DNA from: Bryopsis sp. KO-2023
Lineage: Eukaryota; Chlorophyta; Ulvophyceae; Bryopsidales; Bryopsidaceae
Assembly: GCA_030272585.1 (NCBI GenBank)
Contig: BSYQ01000016.1
Coordinates: 806,001 to 870,000, forward strand
Direction of reading: 5' to 3'
Length of the DNA: 64,000 nucleotides
The position numbers and the translations under genes are program-made. The number at the start of each line of letters is the position of its first letter. Within the stretch, counting starts at the first letter, position 1. Under the pieces are notes generated by a model. The model searched no databases. It was not told where the DNA came from and was given only the letters and a program-made list of their open reading frames with translations. Positions 28,505-39,900 of this stretch are shown here, one piece after another.

Positions 28505-29101
28505 ATGAGTTTCGGCAGACCTTTTGGTGGTAGTGACAGAGTTATTGAAGTGGTTTCTGACTCTGACACGAGTATTCATTCAGAGGACTCAGCAGAGAAC
28601 CACCCAGAAGGGGTGCTGCCACACACACTGCGTTTTCCTGATACAGTGGTTCGTTTACCTTCTCCTCTTCGTTTTGCTCAGCCTGTACATATTCTTGAAC
28701 CTGTCAGACACCCTTTGGCAGTGTTGGAACCAGGCGCTCTGAGAGCACCCCCTCACGGTCACCGCAGAGCAGAACAGGGTCCAGGGTACTTCAGATACAC
28801 AGAGTGTACTGATCCCAACTGCAATATATACAGGAATCGCTTGAGAGGACAGCAGGAAAGAGAACGCAGAGAGCAGCGCAGAGATGGCCGGACAGGACGA
28901 GCAACCGCAGATAGGAATGCCAGCCCCAGATCCCTTCGACGTGCAGGGATTGAGGCAGATGATTTTGGACATGCAGGAAGAGGTCCAGCACCTGAGACAC
29001 GTAGCAGCCAACGTGAACGTGCAGATGGACGACGCAGTTCGGAACGCAGTGCACAACAGGATGGCACAGCAGCAACCTCCCGCAGCTCTGGGCAGAGCTA
29101 G
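28505..29101 (+). CDS. Element C pre-gag reading frame
   Basis: A 198-residue frame starts at an ATG upstream of gag and overlaps its first 218 bases in another frame. It is acidic at the N-terminus and Arg/Ser-rich at the C-terminus. It could be a real leader protein or simply an open stretch before gag. I see no known domain. Confidence 0.3.
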   Translation: MSFGRPFGGSDRVIEVVSDSDTSIHSEDSAENHPEGVLPHTLRFPDTVVRLPSPLRFAQPVHILEPVRHPLAVLEPGALRAPPHGHRRAEQGPGYFRYTECTDPNCNIYRNRLRGQQERERREQRRDGRTGRATADRNASPRSLRRAGIEADDFGHAGRGPAPETRSSQRERADGRRSSERSAQQDGTAATSRSSGQS

Positions 29102-30065
29102 GGCGAAAGGCCCTGACATGTGGTATGGTGATCCACATGATGTTCCCCTCAATGAGTGGCAAGTCCAGTTGCAGACATACTTTGATGTTACTGCAACCAG
29201 GGACAGGGAACAGCAGGTACTAGTGGCTGCAGGATGCTTGAGAGATGCAGCAAGCACTTGGTGGAGAGGTCGGTATGAAGCTGCGATGGCGGGACAGTTG
29301 AATCTGCCACAGGACGTTCCAGCTTTGGTAACAGCACTGAGACAGCAGTTTGGTAAAACGAATGAGAACAAAGACTTCAGGCGAGAATGGTCTCGTCTGA
29401 GGCAGGGACGATCTACCGTTGCTGAGTATGTGCATCAGTTCAGAAGACTTATGCTGCAGATCAATGACAGCAACGCTGGAGAGCAGCTGTTTCGTTTTGT
29501 AGAGGGCCTGAATGACCGTCTGCGAACTAAGGTTGAAATGGAAGATCCTGCAGATCTGGAGCGTGCGATAGCACTCGCCGCAACTTGGGAAGGTCCACTT
29601 GAGGCGTACCGCAGAGAGGGACGCAGAGGTCACAGTCCCAGAGACAGGCGTGAAGGATCACGCAGAGACAGATCCAAGAGCAGAGGCCGATCTTACAGCA
29701 GAGGCCGATCCTACAGCAGAGGAAGATCGCAGAGTCGAGGTCGCAGTGCTGGTCGTGGCAGAACTGACGCAGATCGTGATAGGTATACACCACACCAATA
29801 TACACCACAATTAGGGGACCGCATGGAGGTTGATGGCCTCCAGCGTAACCGCGTGGGTTTTGATGTTGGTAGAAACCGAAGCGACAGTCGCAGTGAAAGC
29901 AGAGGACGCAGTGGTAGTCCTCGCAGACAGAGGCAGAACAGAAGATCTGGAGAGAGTATCTCTGCCAGAAGGAGCAGAATGGATGCAGGTCACTCTGCAG
30001 CGAATGTTGATTGTTACAACTGCGGCAAGAAAGGACATTTTGCTGCAGACTGTCAGGAAAACTAA
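28884..30065 (+). CDS. Element C Gag
   Basis: The product is 393 residues. A retrotransposon Gag domain covers about 70-240 ([20 protein letters not shown] and W-W-x-x-R-Y motifs). An Arg/Ser repeat region follows (about 245-320), then a CCHC zinc knuckle, [14 protein letters not shown], at about 378-391. Gag overlaps the start of pol by 55 bases in another frame, which fits the frameshifting known in Ty3-type elements. Confidence 0.9.
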   Translation: MAGQDEQPQIGMPAPDPFDVQGLRQMILDMQEEVQHLRHVAANVNVQMDDAVRNAVHNRMAQQQPPAALGRARAKGPDMWYGDPHDVPLNEWQVQLQTYFDVTATRDREQQVLVAAGCLRDAASTWWRGRYEAAMAGQLNLPQDVPALVTALRQQFGKTNENKDFRREWSRLRQGRSTVAEYVHQFRRLMLQINDSNAGEQLFRFVEGLNDRLRTKVEMEDPADLERAIALAATWEGPLEAYRREGRRGHSPRDRREGSRRDRSKSRGRSYSRGRSYSRGRSQSRGRSAGRGRTDADRDRYTPHQYTPQLGDRMEVDGLQRNRVGFDVGRNRSDSRSESRGRSGSPRRQRQNRRSGESISARRSRMDAGHSAANVDCYNCGKKGHFAADCQEN

Positions 30066-33000
30066 GGAGGCCAGAGTCTGGAGAGGCTGCTGGCCGGGAA
30101 ATCCTGGCGGAGGAGGATAGAAGTGGAGTGTGGGAAGGCCGGTGCAGCCCACCACACAGAGAGGCTACCAATGGGGGGGTAGCAGGAATTTCAAATCAGA
30201 ACTCCAAGGTTGGAGAGCCATGTGTAGCCTCAGCCAAGGAGAAGAAGAAGAAGAAGAAGAAGAAAATGATGGAGAACCTTGCAGGTACCGAGCCATGTGT
30301 AGCCATACCTGAAGGGGATCCTGCAGTGTCAGTGTTGAATTTTGCAGGTGGAGGGCCTTGTGTAGCCACATTTGCAGAATGTTTGGTGAAGAATATAGAG
30401 ACAACGAAGGAGGGTTGTGGGCTGAGTGAAGCCACAACCACTCTGGTCTCTGAGGCAGGAGGTGATGAGCCAAGTGAAGCCACACCCAGCCTTCAGGTGA
30501 TGTCAGGCAGTGCAGGATTAGGTGGGGCCCCACCTGAACCTGAGCTGCACAATGTTATTGAGTGTAAAGGTACTGATGTTGATCTGAGGGCAGACACATC
30601 AGATTTTTCAGTGAGAGAGGAGCTTGAGCAGGGGAAACTTAGTGCAGATTCCCTCAAGAATGTTTGTTCAAGTGAACCCCCAGTTTTGAAGTTGAGAGGA
30701 GTCCAAGGAGGGACTCAAGGATTGTTGAAGACCACAGGGGCTGTGGCAGGTTGTTTTGCAAGAATTTTGTTAGATAGTGGTGCAACCGACAATTTTGTTT
30801 CGAAAGATTGGTTGCTAGAAAATGACATTCAGGCAAAGGCTTCTGAGGTGGTTACTGAAGTGCAGTTAGCAGCTGGCAAGACTTCAGAGAAGGTAGAAAA
30901 AGAACTGCAGGCCAGTGTCAAGATGGGGAGGTTTGTTTCAGAGGAAAAGATGTATGCAGTGACACTAGGCAGGTATGATCTGGTGTTAGGTATGTCTTGG
31001 CTGAGTAAACACAACCCTATGATAGATTGGCAGAAGAAGAAATTGGTTTTGCAGACACCTCAGGGAGTAGTCAAACTCAGAATGCAGACAGGTAGAGTAG
31101 AGGATTGCAGTACTGAAGATTTGGATCTGATGTCCGCCAAAGAGTTTGCTCGGGCAGCCCGCAAGGGTATGCCGATGTATTTGGTAAATCTTCGGGAAGT
31201 TCAGGAGGAACATTTGATTAATAATGTGGGAAGTACTGATGCAGTAAAAGGCAGTGTTGCAGAAACCTTGTCAGAGGAAGGAAAAGAGGCAGCTGAGTTA
31301 GAAAAACAGATCAGAAAGGAGTTTCAGGATTTGTTTAAAGAGGAACTGCCGCAGGAGTTACCTCCTGACAGGGGTGTGAATCATAAGATTGAGTTGGTGG
31401 AAGGTGCAGAACCAGTAAAAAAGGGGCTTTATAGGGCCAGTTTTGCAGAAAGAGAAGAACTGAAAAAGCAGTTAGCAGAGCTGCTGAAGCAGGGATTTAT
31501 CAGACCTAGCAAGTCTCCATGGGGTTCGCCGGTTTTGTTTGTTCCTAAGAAAAATGGGAAACTTAGGATGTGTGTGGATTTTCGGGCACTTAACAAACTA
31601 ACGGTGAAAAATAGGTATCCTATCCCGAGGATAGAGGAGTTGCTGGATCAGATTCAGGGAGCACGCTGCTTCAGCAAGATTGACCTCTGCTCAGGCTACC
31701 ATCAGGTGCGGTTGGATCCTGCAGATTGTGAGAAAACGGCCTTCCGCACCAGGTATGGCCTTTATGAGTATGTTGTTCTTCCTTTTGGGCTGACGAATGC
31801 CCCTGCCACTTTTATGAACACAATGAATCATGTGCTGCATGATTTTCTGGACGTCTTTTGCATCGTTTACTTGGATGATATTTTGATTTTTAGCAAAGAT
31901 TGGGCAGAACACAAAGTTCATTTGCGGAAAGTGATGCAGAGGTTGAGGGAACAGAAGTTGTATGCATCAGCTTCAAAGTGTGAGATCTGCAGAGATCAAG
32001 TTGAGTTTCTGGGGCATGAGTTAAGTGTTGCAGGAGTACAGGTGTTGCAGAGCAAGGTGCAGGTTATCAGAGATTGGCCACCCTTGACATCAGTGAAGGA
32101 TCTCAGGTCCTTTCTGGGATTGGCAAACTACTACAGAAGGTTCATAAAGGACTTCTCTGCCAGAGCCAAGCCTTTGACTGCATTACTCAAAAAGGATGCA
32201 GAGTGGAAATGGACCGAGACAGAAGCTGCAGCCATGCAGGATATCAAGGAGGCATTGATGTCTGCACCGGTACTATTGGTGCCTGACCCAAGTCTGAAGT
32301 TTGAAGTCACCACCGATGCTTCGGACTATGCAATAGGAGCAGTCCTAACTCAGGACAAGGGACAGGGTCAGCAGCCAGTTGCATTTGAAAGCAGGAAGCT
32401 GCAACCTGCAGAACTCAACTATGCTACTCATGAAAAGGAGCTGCTAGCAGTTGTGCATGCTCTGAAGGTCTGGAGACACTATTTGGATGCACAAGAGTTT
32501 GTGGTGCACACCGATCATGCACCCCTCAAGTTTTTGCATACTCAGCCTCACCTGTCGCAGAGGCAAGCAAGATGGATGGAGACTCTGCAATCTTTCAAGT
32601 TCGAGATCAAGTACAGACCAGGCAGAGACAATGTGGTGGCAGATGCTCTGAGCAGGGCCACACATCAAGTGGAGGAAACAAAGTCTGAAATGAATGCTCA
32701 GGCTAGGCTGGAAGTTGCAGAAGGATTCCTGCAACAGGTGCAGACAGCTTATTCGAAGGATGCACTGTGTCAGCAGTTGATCACTGCAAGGCACAGACCT
32801 GGACATGTGAAATGGGATGGCCAAAGGCTCTGGAGAAGAATTGGAAATGCTTGGAAATGGTGGATTCCTGAAGCAGATGGGCTCAGGGAGAAAATACTGC
32901 ATGACTGCCATGAGTCCCCATTGGCAGGACATTTGGGCAGAAGGAAGACCCTTGTCAGGGTGCAGTTGCATTATTTCTGGCCTCACATCTCCGAGTCAGT

Positions 33001-34207
33001 GCACAAGTATGTCCGGAATTGCATTTCATGTCAAAGGAATAAGGCTTCTAATCAGAGGCCTTTGGGTCAGCTGCAGCCCCTGCCTATTCCTGATGGCAGG
33101 TGGACCAGTGTTTCACTTGACTTTGTTGGGCCTTTACCTAGAACTCGAACTGGGTCAGATTATTTGTTGGTGGTTGTGGATAGGTTCACAAAAATGATCA
33201 GACTTATTCCTATTAAGCAGACAGTTACTGCTGCAGGGGTAGCAGATTTATTTTTCCAGAATGTGGTTCGTTTCTTTGGGTTACCTCAAGAAATTGTTTC
33301 TGATCGGGATACTCGTTTCACTAGCAATTTTTGGAGGTCTCTTTGGAAGAAGGTTGGAACAAGATTGGCAATGTCAAGCAGTTATCATCCTGAGACAGAT
33401 GGTCAGACTGAAAGGGCTAACAGAACAGTGCAGGAAATTCTGCGCAGTTATGTTGAACCTGCAGGAACAGATTGGGATCAGCACTTGGCAGCTGCTGAGT
33501 TTGCTTACAACTCCAGTGTCAATGCTACTACTGGATTCTCCCCCTTCTATTTGATGAATGGGCAGAACCCAAGGACTCCTGCAAGTGCTGTGGCTGTGTC
33601 AGCCTGCCCAGCAGTGGATGATTGGTGGACTACTTGGCAATCTGATCTGGAAAAATGCAGACACAATATTGCTGCTGCTCAGGCACGTCAACGCCAGGTG
33701 GCGGACGAAACCAGGCGGGGAGGGGGCTTTGAGCCAGGCGAAAAAGTTTTTCTGGCCACAAAAGACTTACCCTTACCTGCAGTGTTGAGCAGAAAGTTGT
33801 CAGCAAAGTACTGTGGACCATTTGAAGTCACTGAGAAGCTCTCTGAAGTTGCAGTCAGGTTGAGACTGCCAGGTCATTGGAGGATACATGATGTGTTTCA
33901 TGTGTCCAAGCTCAAACTTGCATTTGAAGATCAGGTGGGCAGCTTTCCAGCAAGGGAGGCACCCAGGTGGCAACCTGAACCTGAGCTTGTGGATGGTCAA
34001 GAGGAATATCAGGTGGACAGAATTCTGGCAGACAGAACTGTCAGAGGCAGGAAGCAGTACCTTGTTCGATGGCAGGGATATGATCAATCTGAGGACACAT
34101 GGGAACCTGCAGAACATTTGCAGAATGCTCGAGATATACTACGTGACTATCAGCAAAGGAGTGAAGGGACCGCAATGAGGCGACGTCCTAGTCGGAAAGC
34201 ACAGTAA
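30011..34207 (+). CDS. Element C Pol with chromodomain
   Basis: The frame is 1398 residues. In order it contains an aspartic protease ([12 protein letters not shown] near 255), reverse transcriptase ([21 protein letters not shown] and YLDD at about 620), RNase H ([13 protein letters not shown]), integrase (HHCC near 985, then [15 protein letters not shown] and the Glu in TERANRT) and a C-terminal chromodomain (about 1333-1385, YLVRWQGY, then DTWEP). The chromodomain places it among chromoviruses, which are thought to steer insertion toward marked chromatin. All the expected parts are present in order. Confidence 0.95.
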   Translation: MLQLRQERTFCCRLSGKLRRPESGEAAGREILAEEDRSGVWEGRCSPPHREATNGGVAGISNQNSKVGEPCVASAKEKKKKKKKKMMENLAGTEPCVAIPEGDPAVSVLNFAGGGPCVATFAECLVKNIETTKEGCGLSEATTTLVSEAGGDEPSEATPSLQVMSGSAGLGGAPPEPELHNVIECKGTDVDLRADTSDFSVREELEQGKLSADSLKNVCSSEPPVLKLRGVQGGTQGLLKTTGAVAGCFARILLDSGATDNFVSKDWLLENDIQAKASEVVTEVQLAAGKTSEKVEKELQASVKMGRFVSEEKMYAVTLGRYDLVLGMSWLSKHNPMIDWQKKKLVLQTPQGVVKLRMQTGRVEDCSTEDLDLMSAKEFARAARKGMPMYLVNLREVQEEHLINNVGSTDAVKGSVAETLSEEGKEAAELEKQIRKEFQDLFKEELPQELPPDRGVNHKIELVEGAEPVKKGLYRASFAEREELKKQLAELLKQGFIRPSKSPWGSPVLFVPKKNGKLRMCVDFRALNKLTVKNRYPIPRIEELLDQIQGARCFSKIDLCSGYHQVRLDPADCEKTAFRTRYGLYEYVVLPFGLTNAPATFMNTMNHVLHDFLDVFCIVYLDDILIFSKDWAEHKVHLRKVMQRLREQKLYASASKCEICRDQVEFLGHELSVAGVQVLQSKVQVIRDWPPLTSVKDLRSFLGLANYYRRFIKDFSARAKPLTALLKKDAEWKWTETEAAAMQDIKEALMSAPVLLVPDPSLKFEVTTDASDYAIGAVLTQDKGQGQQPVAFESRKLQPAELNYATHEKELLAVVHALKVWRHYLDAQEFVVHTDHAPLKFLHTQPHLSQRQARWMETLQSFKFEIKYRPGRDNVVADALSRATHQVEETKSEMNAQARLEVAEGFLQQVQTAYSKDALCQQLITARHRPGHVKWDGQRLWRRIGNAWKWWIPEADGLREKILHDCHESPLAGHLGRRKTLVRVQLHYFWPHISESVHKYVRNCISCQRNKASNQRPLGQLQPLPIPDGRWTSVSLDFVGPLPRTRTGSDYLLVVVDRFTKMIRLIPIKQTVTAAGVADLFFQNVVRFFGLPQEIVSDRDTRFTSNFWRSLWKKVGTRLAMSSSYHPETDGQTERANRTVQEILRSYVEPAGTDWDQHLAAAEFAYNSSVNATTGFSPFYLMNGQNPRTPASAVAVSACPAVDDWWTTWQSDLEKCRHNIAAAQARQRQVADETRRGGGFEPGEKVFLATKDLPLPAVLSRKLSAKYCGPFEVTEKLSEVAVRLRLPGHWRIHDVFHVSKLKLAFEDQVGSFPAREAPRWQPEPELVDGQEEYQVDRILADRTVRGRKQYLVRWQGYDQSEDTWEPAEHLQNARDILRDYQQRSEGTAMRRRPSRKAQ

Positions 34208-34264
34208 AAACTGAAGAAGAAAAGGGAGAGTGTTATTTTCTCTTTATCGTTCGCGTGAGTAGGA

Positions 34265-35113
34265 ATGGTAGACCACGCTCAAGAGACCGAGGATCAGGTG
34301 GAACAAGCTTTCAAGTTGTTGAGCTCCAGGGCAGCATCAGCAGCAAATCTGTCCGCACAGCTTCGGAAAGCAAGAACTGAGTTGCAAGTCGCCCGTGCTG
34401 AAAATTATCGTTGGCGCGAGTGGGCAGCGAATATACCAGAAGTGGTGCAAGGGACTCAGCTCAGAGATGCAGATGCGGATGAGATCTCAGGAAGAGTAAT
34501 GGAGTGTGAAGGAAAGTCAGTTGCAGGAAAGGAAAAGGTGGCTGATGTTAAGGAAGAAGAAGCAGGGTGGTACAGCAATTCTGTTGACAGAATACTTCCA
34601 AATCAGACACTGCTACTGCCAGAAGTGCAGCCAAACCCTGTGGAAGGGCTGACAGAGTCAAGCATGGGATGCACTCTGTGTTTCAAGACCTGCAACAGGC
34701 CAGTGCACACATTCCCTTGTGGTCAGCACAGGGTCTGCTGCAGATCTGTTTGTTGGATGAGGATGTGGTATGCCTATGATACCACTATTCAGCTCGATGC
34801 CGAGGGAAGGATGCAGGCGAACTGTCCAATTTCTCTGAAGGTAGCAAGTCCAGGACCTGCTCAGTTTGGAGAATGCGGATTGTGCAGGATGGTAAGGAGA
34901 CATCCAGGCTTGACAGTCCCTCCAGCAAGAGTCATGACAACACTTCGGATTGCAGGATTGGAGTTGCCTAAGAGCACTGCAGGAAGAAATCAGACAAACC
35001 GTGATGCAGCACCACACCGGATTGTTGAGTGGGAGGTTATACCTTCTAAGAAATCTGGGTCAGCAAAAAAGAGAAGTCTAGATGAGGTGATCTCTCAGGG
35101 TGCAGGTGACTAG
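34265..35113 (+). CDS. Element C accessory protein: coiled coil plus Cys/His cluster
   Basis: A 282-residue frame starts 58 bp after pol. Residues of about 15-60 are coiled-coil-like (AANLSAQLRKARTELQVARA). From residue 136 a Cys/His cluster follows: C-x2-C, CGQHRVC, then CW and a later C-x2-C. It matches the accessory protein of element A in order and key residues (C-G-x-H-R-x-C then C-W) although the rest differs. The tail is basic. There is no signal peptide or membrane segment, so it is not a normal envelope gene. Function is unknown. Confidence 0.65.
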   Translation: MVDHAQETEDQVEQAFKLLSSRAASAANLSAQLRKARTELQVARAENYRWREWAANIPEVVQGTQLRDADADEISGRVMECEGKSVAGKEKVADVKEEEAGWYSNSVDRILPNQTLLLPEVQPNPVEGLTESSMGCTLCFKTCNRPVHTFPCGQHRVCCRSVCWMRMWYAYDTTIQLDAEGRMQANCPISLKVASPGPAQFGECGLCRMVRRHPGLTVPPARVMTTLRIAGLELPKSTAGRNQTNRDAAPHRIVEWEVIPSKKSGSAKKRSLDEVISQGAGD

Positions 35114-35745
35114 TGCAGTTTGCTGCAGGTCACTTGAAGGAATGTTTGGTTTTTATTGAAATGTGATTTGCAGTGGGAGCTGCCAGTTCAGGCAGAACAT
35201 ATTAGGCTGATTGAATGAAACTTGGTATATTTCTTGACTTGGTGGAATTTGAAAAAGAACAATTTTCTGAGGGAGTTATATCATTTTGTTCCTTTTTCTT
35301 GAGTGCTTATGGGACAGGCAGAGTATTTTTCAGAGATTCTTAATAAACCTGCCAACTAGATACATTTTTGATAGCTGCAACAGAATGTGGTTTATTGCTG
35401 CAGCATAATAGTATCCTTTGAGAAGGGACATTTTTACTGATTACTAGAACTTTGTGGGCTGATGAGCAGTGTTTATTTTGGAAAACTGCTGATCAGTCAT
35501 TTGACTAATGTTTTCTAATGATTGAGGTTTTTATATGCCAAAGAAGTAGGAAGTTGCAGAAAACATAAGTTCAAGTGTGCAGCAGGGTTCTTTGGTTGTT
35601 GATGTTTTATTAGACCTACAAGGGAGTAGGGTTTGATTTGATGATGAGTTTTCAGATCTTTATTGAGCTATGGAATTTCCCTAAAAGGTTGATTTATTTC
35701 AGTCAAAGTGCAGTAAGGGGCTACTGCAGTTCAGATGGGGAGGAA
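35114..35745 (+). other. Element C 3' untranslated region
   Basis: No coding sequence is visible. The stretch is T-rich and ends with the purine tract GATGGGGAGGAA that should prime plus-strand synthesis just before the 3' LTR. Confidence 0.6.
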
Positions 35746-36218
35746 TGTAGCGAATCAGGGTTTCTGACAGCCCTGCAGTACGTCAGCAGGCTTGCTGACA
35801 GTCCTGCAGTACTTTAAGTAGGAGGCTGGCTGCCCTGAGGCAGCATACAGTCAGTCAGGGTGTGCTGGCAGTGAAGTAGTACGTGGACTACTGAGCTGGC
35901 AGCTAGAATGTTCTAGAAGGTCGCTCAGCACCACAGGAATGGCCGTGGGGCTGAGCTGAGCTCTGATTGAAAGGACTGCAAGGTTTGATGCCTTGCAGCA
36001 TTGATGCAGACTGATGTTACAGCCTATGATCAGTTAGGATCAAGGCTGCTAGGGTATTCTATAAGTTCTTGGGGTTTGAACGTTCTTGTAACCTTACTTT
36101 GGGATTGAACTCCCTTTGTCTCGCTTCCAAGTCGTCTATTCTTTCCCTCCAAGCCGTTTCAGGCTTGCAGTTCACAGCCAGCAGCCCACAATAGCGGTCT
36201 GCAGGCGGATTCACTACA
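35746..36218 (+). repeat. Element C 3' LTR
   Basis: The 473-bp LTR starts TGTAGCG, ends CACTACA and is followed by the TSD AACAG. It preserves the uninterrupted site into which H inserted in the partner LTR. Confidence 0.95.
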
Positions 36219-36228
36219 AACAGCCTCT

Positions 36229-36954
36229 GTGGAAGGGAAGCACACGACTGTGCTTCTCGACACAGGTGCAGCGTGCAATGTACTGCCCTTAAGGGTGGCT
36301 CGGAAGTTAGGCGTGGGTTACTCAGAGGAGCATCGCCAGGAGCTTGAAAGTTTTGATGGCGTTGTCAGTAGAGTTAAAGGGTCGACTGAGCTCGAAGTCA
36401 GCTTAGGCCCCGCGTGTCAGCGTCTGGTTTTTTTCGTCGTCGAAAAAGGGTCGACCACTATCCTAGGCAAGCCTGCCTTAGGGGCTTTCGGCCTCGTGCT
36501 CGACCCTGCAGGGGATTGTGCGGTACACAAGGCGACGAATAAAGTCATTCCCACCTTTACGGTCGGAAAAACAAAGCGTTCGTCGGAAGTCGTCCTTAGG
36601 GTGCCTGACAGTGGCTTTACTGTCCTCCCAGGGAGCAGGCATTCCTTTCGAGTTACGTTGTCTGATGCCGAGCACCCTGGCACTATTTTTCTGGCTGTAC
36701 AAACACCCTCATGTTCTTCCCAGCACATGGTTTTGTCCGGAACCATCACTCAGCGCAGCGGTATTCTCGTCCTGGAGAACTTCGGTAAGATGGTTGTATA
36801 CTTCGCCGGTGGGAAAAAGATTGGGACAGGGGTTGCAGTGGGGTCGACGGAAGTTCAAACGTCGACGTTTGGGCTAGGACGCGAAAGAAACGAGGGGGGC
36901 AAGGGAAATGCACCAGTGAGGAGCACAACACTCAGTAAGGAAAAAAACGAATAA
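36229..36954 (+). CDS. Element O protease region
   Basis: The frame opens with an aspartic protease of retroviral type (LLDTGAACNVLPLRVARKLG) and is followed by a domain of unknown role. The DTG motif and the hydrophobic turn ILGKPALGAFG fit a pepsin-like retrotransposon protease. The start is set by the C insertion boundary, not by a natural start. Confidence 0.7.
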   Translation: MEGKHTTVLLDTGAACNVLPLRVARKLGVGYSEEHRQELESFDGVVSRVKGSTELEVSLGPACQRLVFFVVEKGSTTILGKPALGAFGLVLDPAGDCAVHKATNKVIPTFTVGKTKRSSEVVLRVPDSGFTVLPGSRHSFRVTLSDAEHPGTIFLAVQTPSCSSQHMVLSGTITQRSGILVLENFGKMVVYFAGGKKIGTGVAVGSTEVQTSTFGLGRERNEGGKGNAPVRSTTLSKEKNE

Positions 36955-36974
36955 AGGGGGGAAAGTGTAGGTCT

Positions 36975-39900
36975 GTGTTGGAAGTGTTGACCGAAAAGAA
37001 TGCTTACTTTCCTCTGAGGTCAAAAGGGTGGGTTGTTTTTCCGTTAGGGATAAGTGTGGTTATAGGCCCTAGGCAAGTGGTGAGTGCACATTTACCCTAC
37101 AGAATTTTGGGAAAGATGCCTCAGATGTTTGATATTCTGTCGAATAATTTGGTGGAGGTGAAGTTTAAGATCAGATTAGATGGGCAAATTAAAATTGTGC
37201 TTTTGAATCTAAGTGGAGAGCCTCAGCATCTGACCCCGGGAATGAAGGTGCTAGCCACCCAAGATGTGTTTGATCGGGTTGAAGATGTGGAGGGGCATCC
37301 TTTAGAGCTTTTAGAAAGGGCAAAAAAACAGAGGCAGGTTTTTTACAGTAGAGATAAGGGACATGAACAGCAAAAAAAACAGGTGGCTAAAAGGGTAGGT
37401 CGATGGATGGATAAGGTTCAGGACCAGCCAGAAAAAAGGGGGGCAGCAGTTAAGGAAAAATCAAAAAAACAGGTGGCAGTAGTTAAGGAACAGGAAAAGG
37501 GGGTGGCAGAAGTTCATGACCCGCCAGCAAAACAGGTGGCAGCAGTTAGGGAACAGCCAGAACAAAAGGTGGCAGAAGTTCAGGAACAGCAAGATAAAAG
37601 GGTGGTGGAAGTTACGGAGCAGCCAGAGAAAAAGGTGGCAGAAGTTTCAGGGCGAGGGATTCCACAGTTCACTCGGGACATGGATCAGGCTGTGGAGCAT
37701 AAGGAACAGTGCCTTACAGTGGCAGACTTGGAGAGTAAGTATCCAACAGTTTTTGATCTTAGGCCTGAAGCTATGGAATTGACACCAGCCATGCAGTTGT
37801 TTTCGATGGGCATGGTTGATGTCCAGTTTACTGCTGAAGTGAAATACACCAGCCACTCTAAATTCCAACCCTTGGCAGTTGCAGAAAAAAAGGTGGCTGA
37901 TGCAGAAATTCAAACTTTATTAGATAAAGGGATTATACAAGAAGTTCCAGTGGGGGTTAAAGGTTTATTTTCACAGGCCTTAATTCTCCCAAAGGGGGAA
38001 CATTCTTGTCGAATAACAATGGACTGTAGGATTCTTAATGAGTTAGTGGAGGATTGGAGATACCCGCTACCGGGGACTAGGGAAATAATAAAAAGTATTC
38101 CACTGGAGTGGGATACCTTTACGATTTTAGATATTAAAGATGGTTTTTTTAATCTTGGTTTAGAGGAAGAATTCTCCTCTTTGTTTTGTTTTTATTATAA
38201 TAATCGGCAGTTTCGGTGGACGAGACTAGTGCAAGGCTTTAAGCCCAGCCCGGGATATTTCGATCGTACCCTTCGTTCTATAATGAGGGGGACTTCTTCC
38301 AAGGGTTTTGTGGATGATTTATTAGTGGGCAGTGTTGGAATTGCAGCTCACAATCAGGCTGTAGACGAAGTTTTCCAAAGGTTAGAAAAATACGGGCTGA
38401 AATTAAAGAGGGAAAAAATCCAGGTGGGGCAGAAGTCTGTGAAATTTCTTGGTTTTTTGGTGAGGAAAGGGGAGTATTCCCTTCAACCTTTTATTGATAC
38501 TCTAGTTCAAGATTTTCCCAGGGTCACGAATAGAAAAGAACTGCAAAGAGGTATTGGACTTTGCAATGTGTTACAGGGGTTTGTGCCCAAACTCGCATCC
38601 AAACTGCAAGAGTTTTACGCAGTTATTTCTGCCCCTAAACTGCCTCATGACTGGGGCAGAATTGGTCAAGAGTTTGAGAACAAATTAAGGGAGATTTTAG
38701 TTCAAAATCTGTGGTTAGCCTTGCCGGGGAAGAATACCCAGTTTTGCCTTTTTACAGATTGGTCCGGGACTGGGGGCGGTTACGCGCTATTTTCTGCGGA
38801 TTTGTTGGGTAAGCCCAGGAGATTATTATTATTGGGTTCAAGGAGCAATCCTCCAGGTTTACAGACTGTCTCCTCTTATTTAGGAGAAGTGGGAACTATG
38901 GTGTGGGGCTTGCAGGCAGTAGGAAATTTGGTTCGAGGAGGGCAGGTCACATTGTATTCGGACTCCCTCTCGGGAGTGCAGCGACTACAGAATGTCGCTT
39001 CGTGGGTGGCGGAAAGTGATAGCCGTTTGAAACGGCTCTACTCGTGGTTACTCGGGAACTGGGCTGTAGGACATAATTTAGTGTTCCGATTTATTCCAGG
39101 CGAAAAGAACTTAGTGGCAGATAGTTTGTCGCGCTGGCCAGCGCCAAAGGTCGAGTTACAACAACAGTTGCCACGGGTACAGGCACTCGAGTGCAGAGAA
39201 AGGACTGTTTATTCGCAAGAGGAATGGAAGTGGTTGGAGAAAGCGCATTATGGACATTTTGGGTCCACCACGATGTCGCTTAAACTGCAACGCTGGGGAG
39301 TGGAGATTGAACCACAAAAGATTCGACAGTTCGCACAAGGGTGCGAGGTCTGTCAACGACACCGCATATTACCTCCGCCAATGTCACTGGGGGAGTTGCA
39401 GGTGGTCGATGAGGTTGGGGAACGGGTGCATATAGACTTTATTGGTCCCTTGCCGAAGGGTGACCAAGGGGAACGTTACATTTTTAGTGTGGTAGATGGG
39501 TTGAGTCGTTTGGGACGACTTTTCGTGTGCTCGCGTGCGACTTCCAAAGAAGCAATAGTTCATTTGGATTCGTGGGTAGAGTCTTTAGGTTCTCCGCGAG
39601 TGGTGGTTGCAGATAACGCCAGGGCATTCGCCAGCAAATCGTTTCGGGAATGGGCCGAGCGTAATTCGGTGGACGTTACGTATACGCCCCCCTACAGTCA
39701 TAAATCAGCGGGATTAGTCGAGCGGTTTAATAAGTCGGTGATGCAGAGAATGCGACGCATGGGTAGTGAGGTACGAGGGGGCGTGGAAAAGAAGTGGCCC
39801 ACAATGGTGAAGGAGATCGAGCACATCTTGTGGCATACGCCCCATCAGGGTGTTGGGTACAGTCCTTTTGAGATAGCTTTTGGAATTGGACAGGATGGTC

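Larger units (their letters stand above)
2637..36218 (+). mobile_element. Element C: chromodomain Ty3 (chromovirus) LTR retrotransposon, interrupted by hAT element H
   Basis: The outer limits are set by a 5-bp TSD, AACAG, at 2632-2636 and 36219-36223. The two LTRs are 473 bp; the first is split by H. Internal parts in order are a primer-binding site at 28231, a pre-gag frame, gag (28884-30065), pol with protease, reverse transcriptase, RNase H, integrase and chromodomain (30011-34207), an accessory ORF (34265-35113) and a purine tract before the 3' LTR. About 8.5 kb is C itself and 25.1 kb is H. The LTR copies look identical by eye, so insertion was recent. Apart from the H insertion it looks whole. 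Confidence 0.93.
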
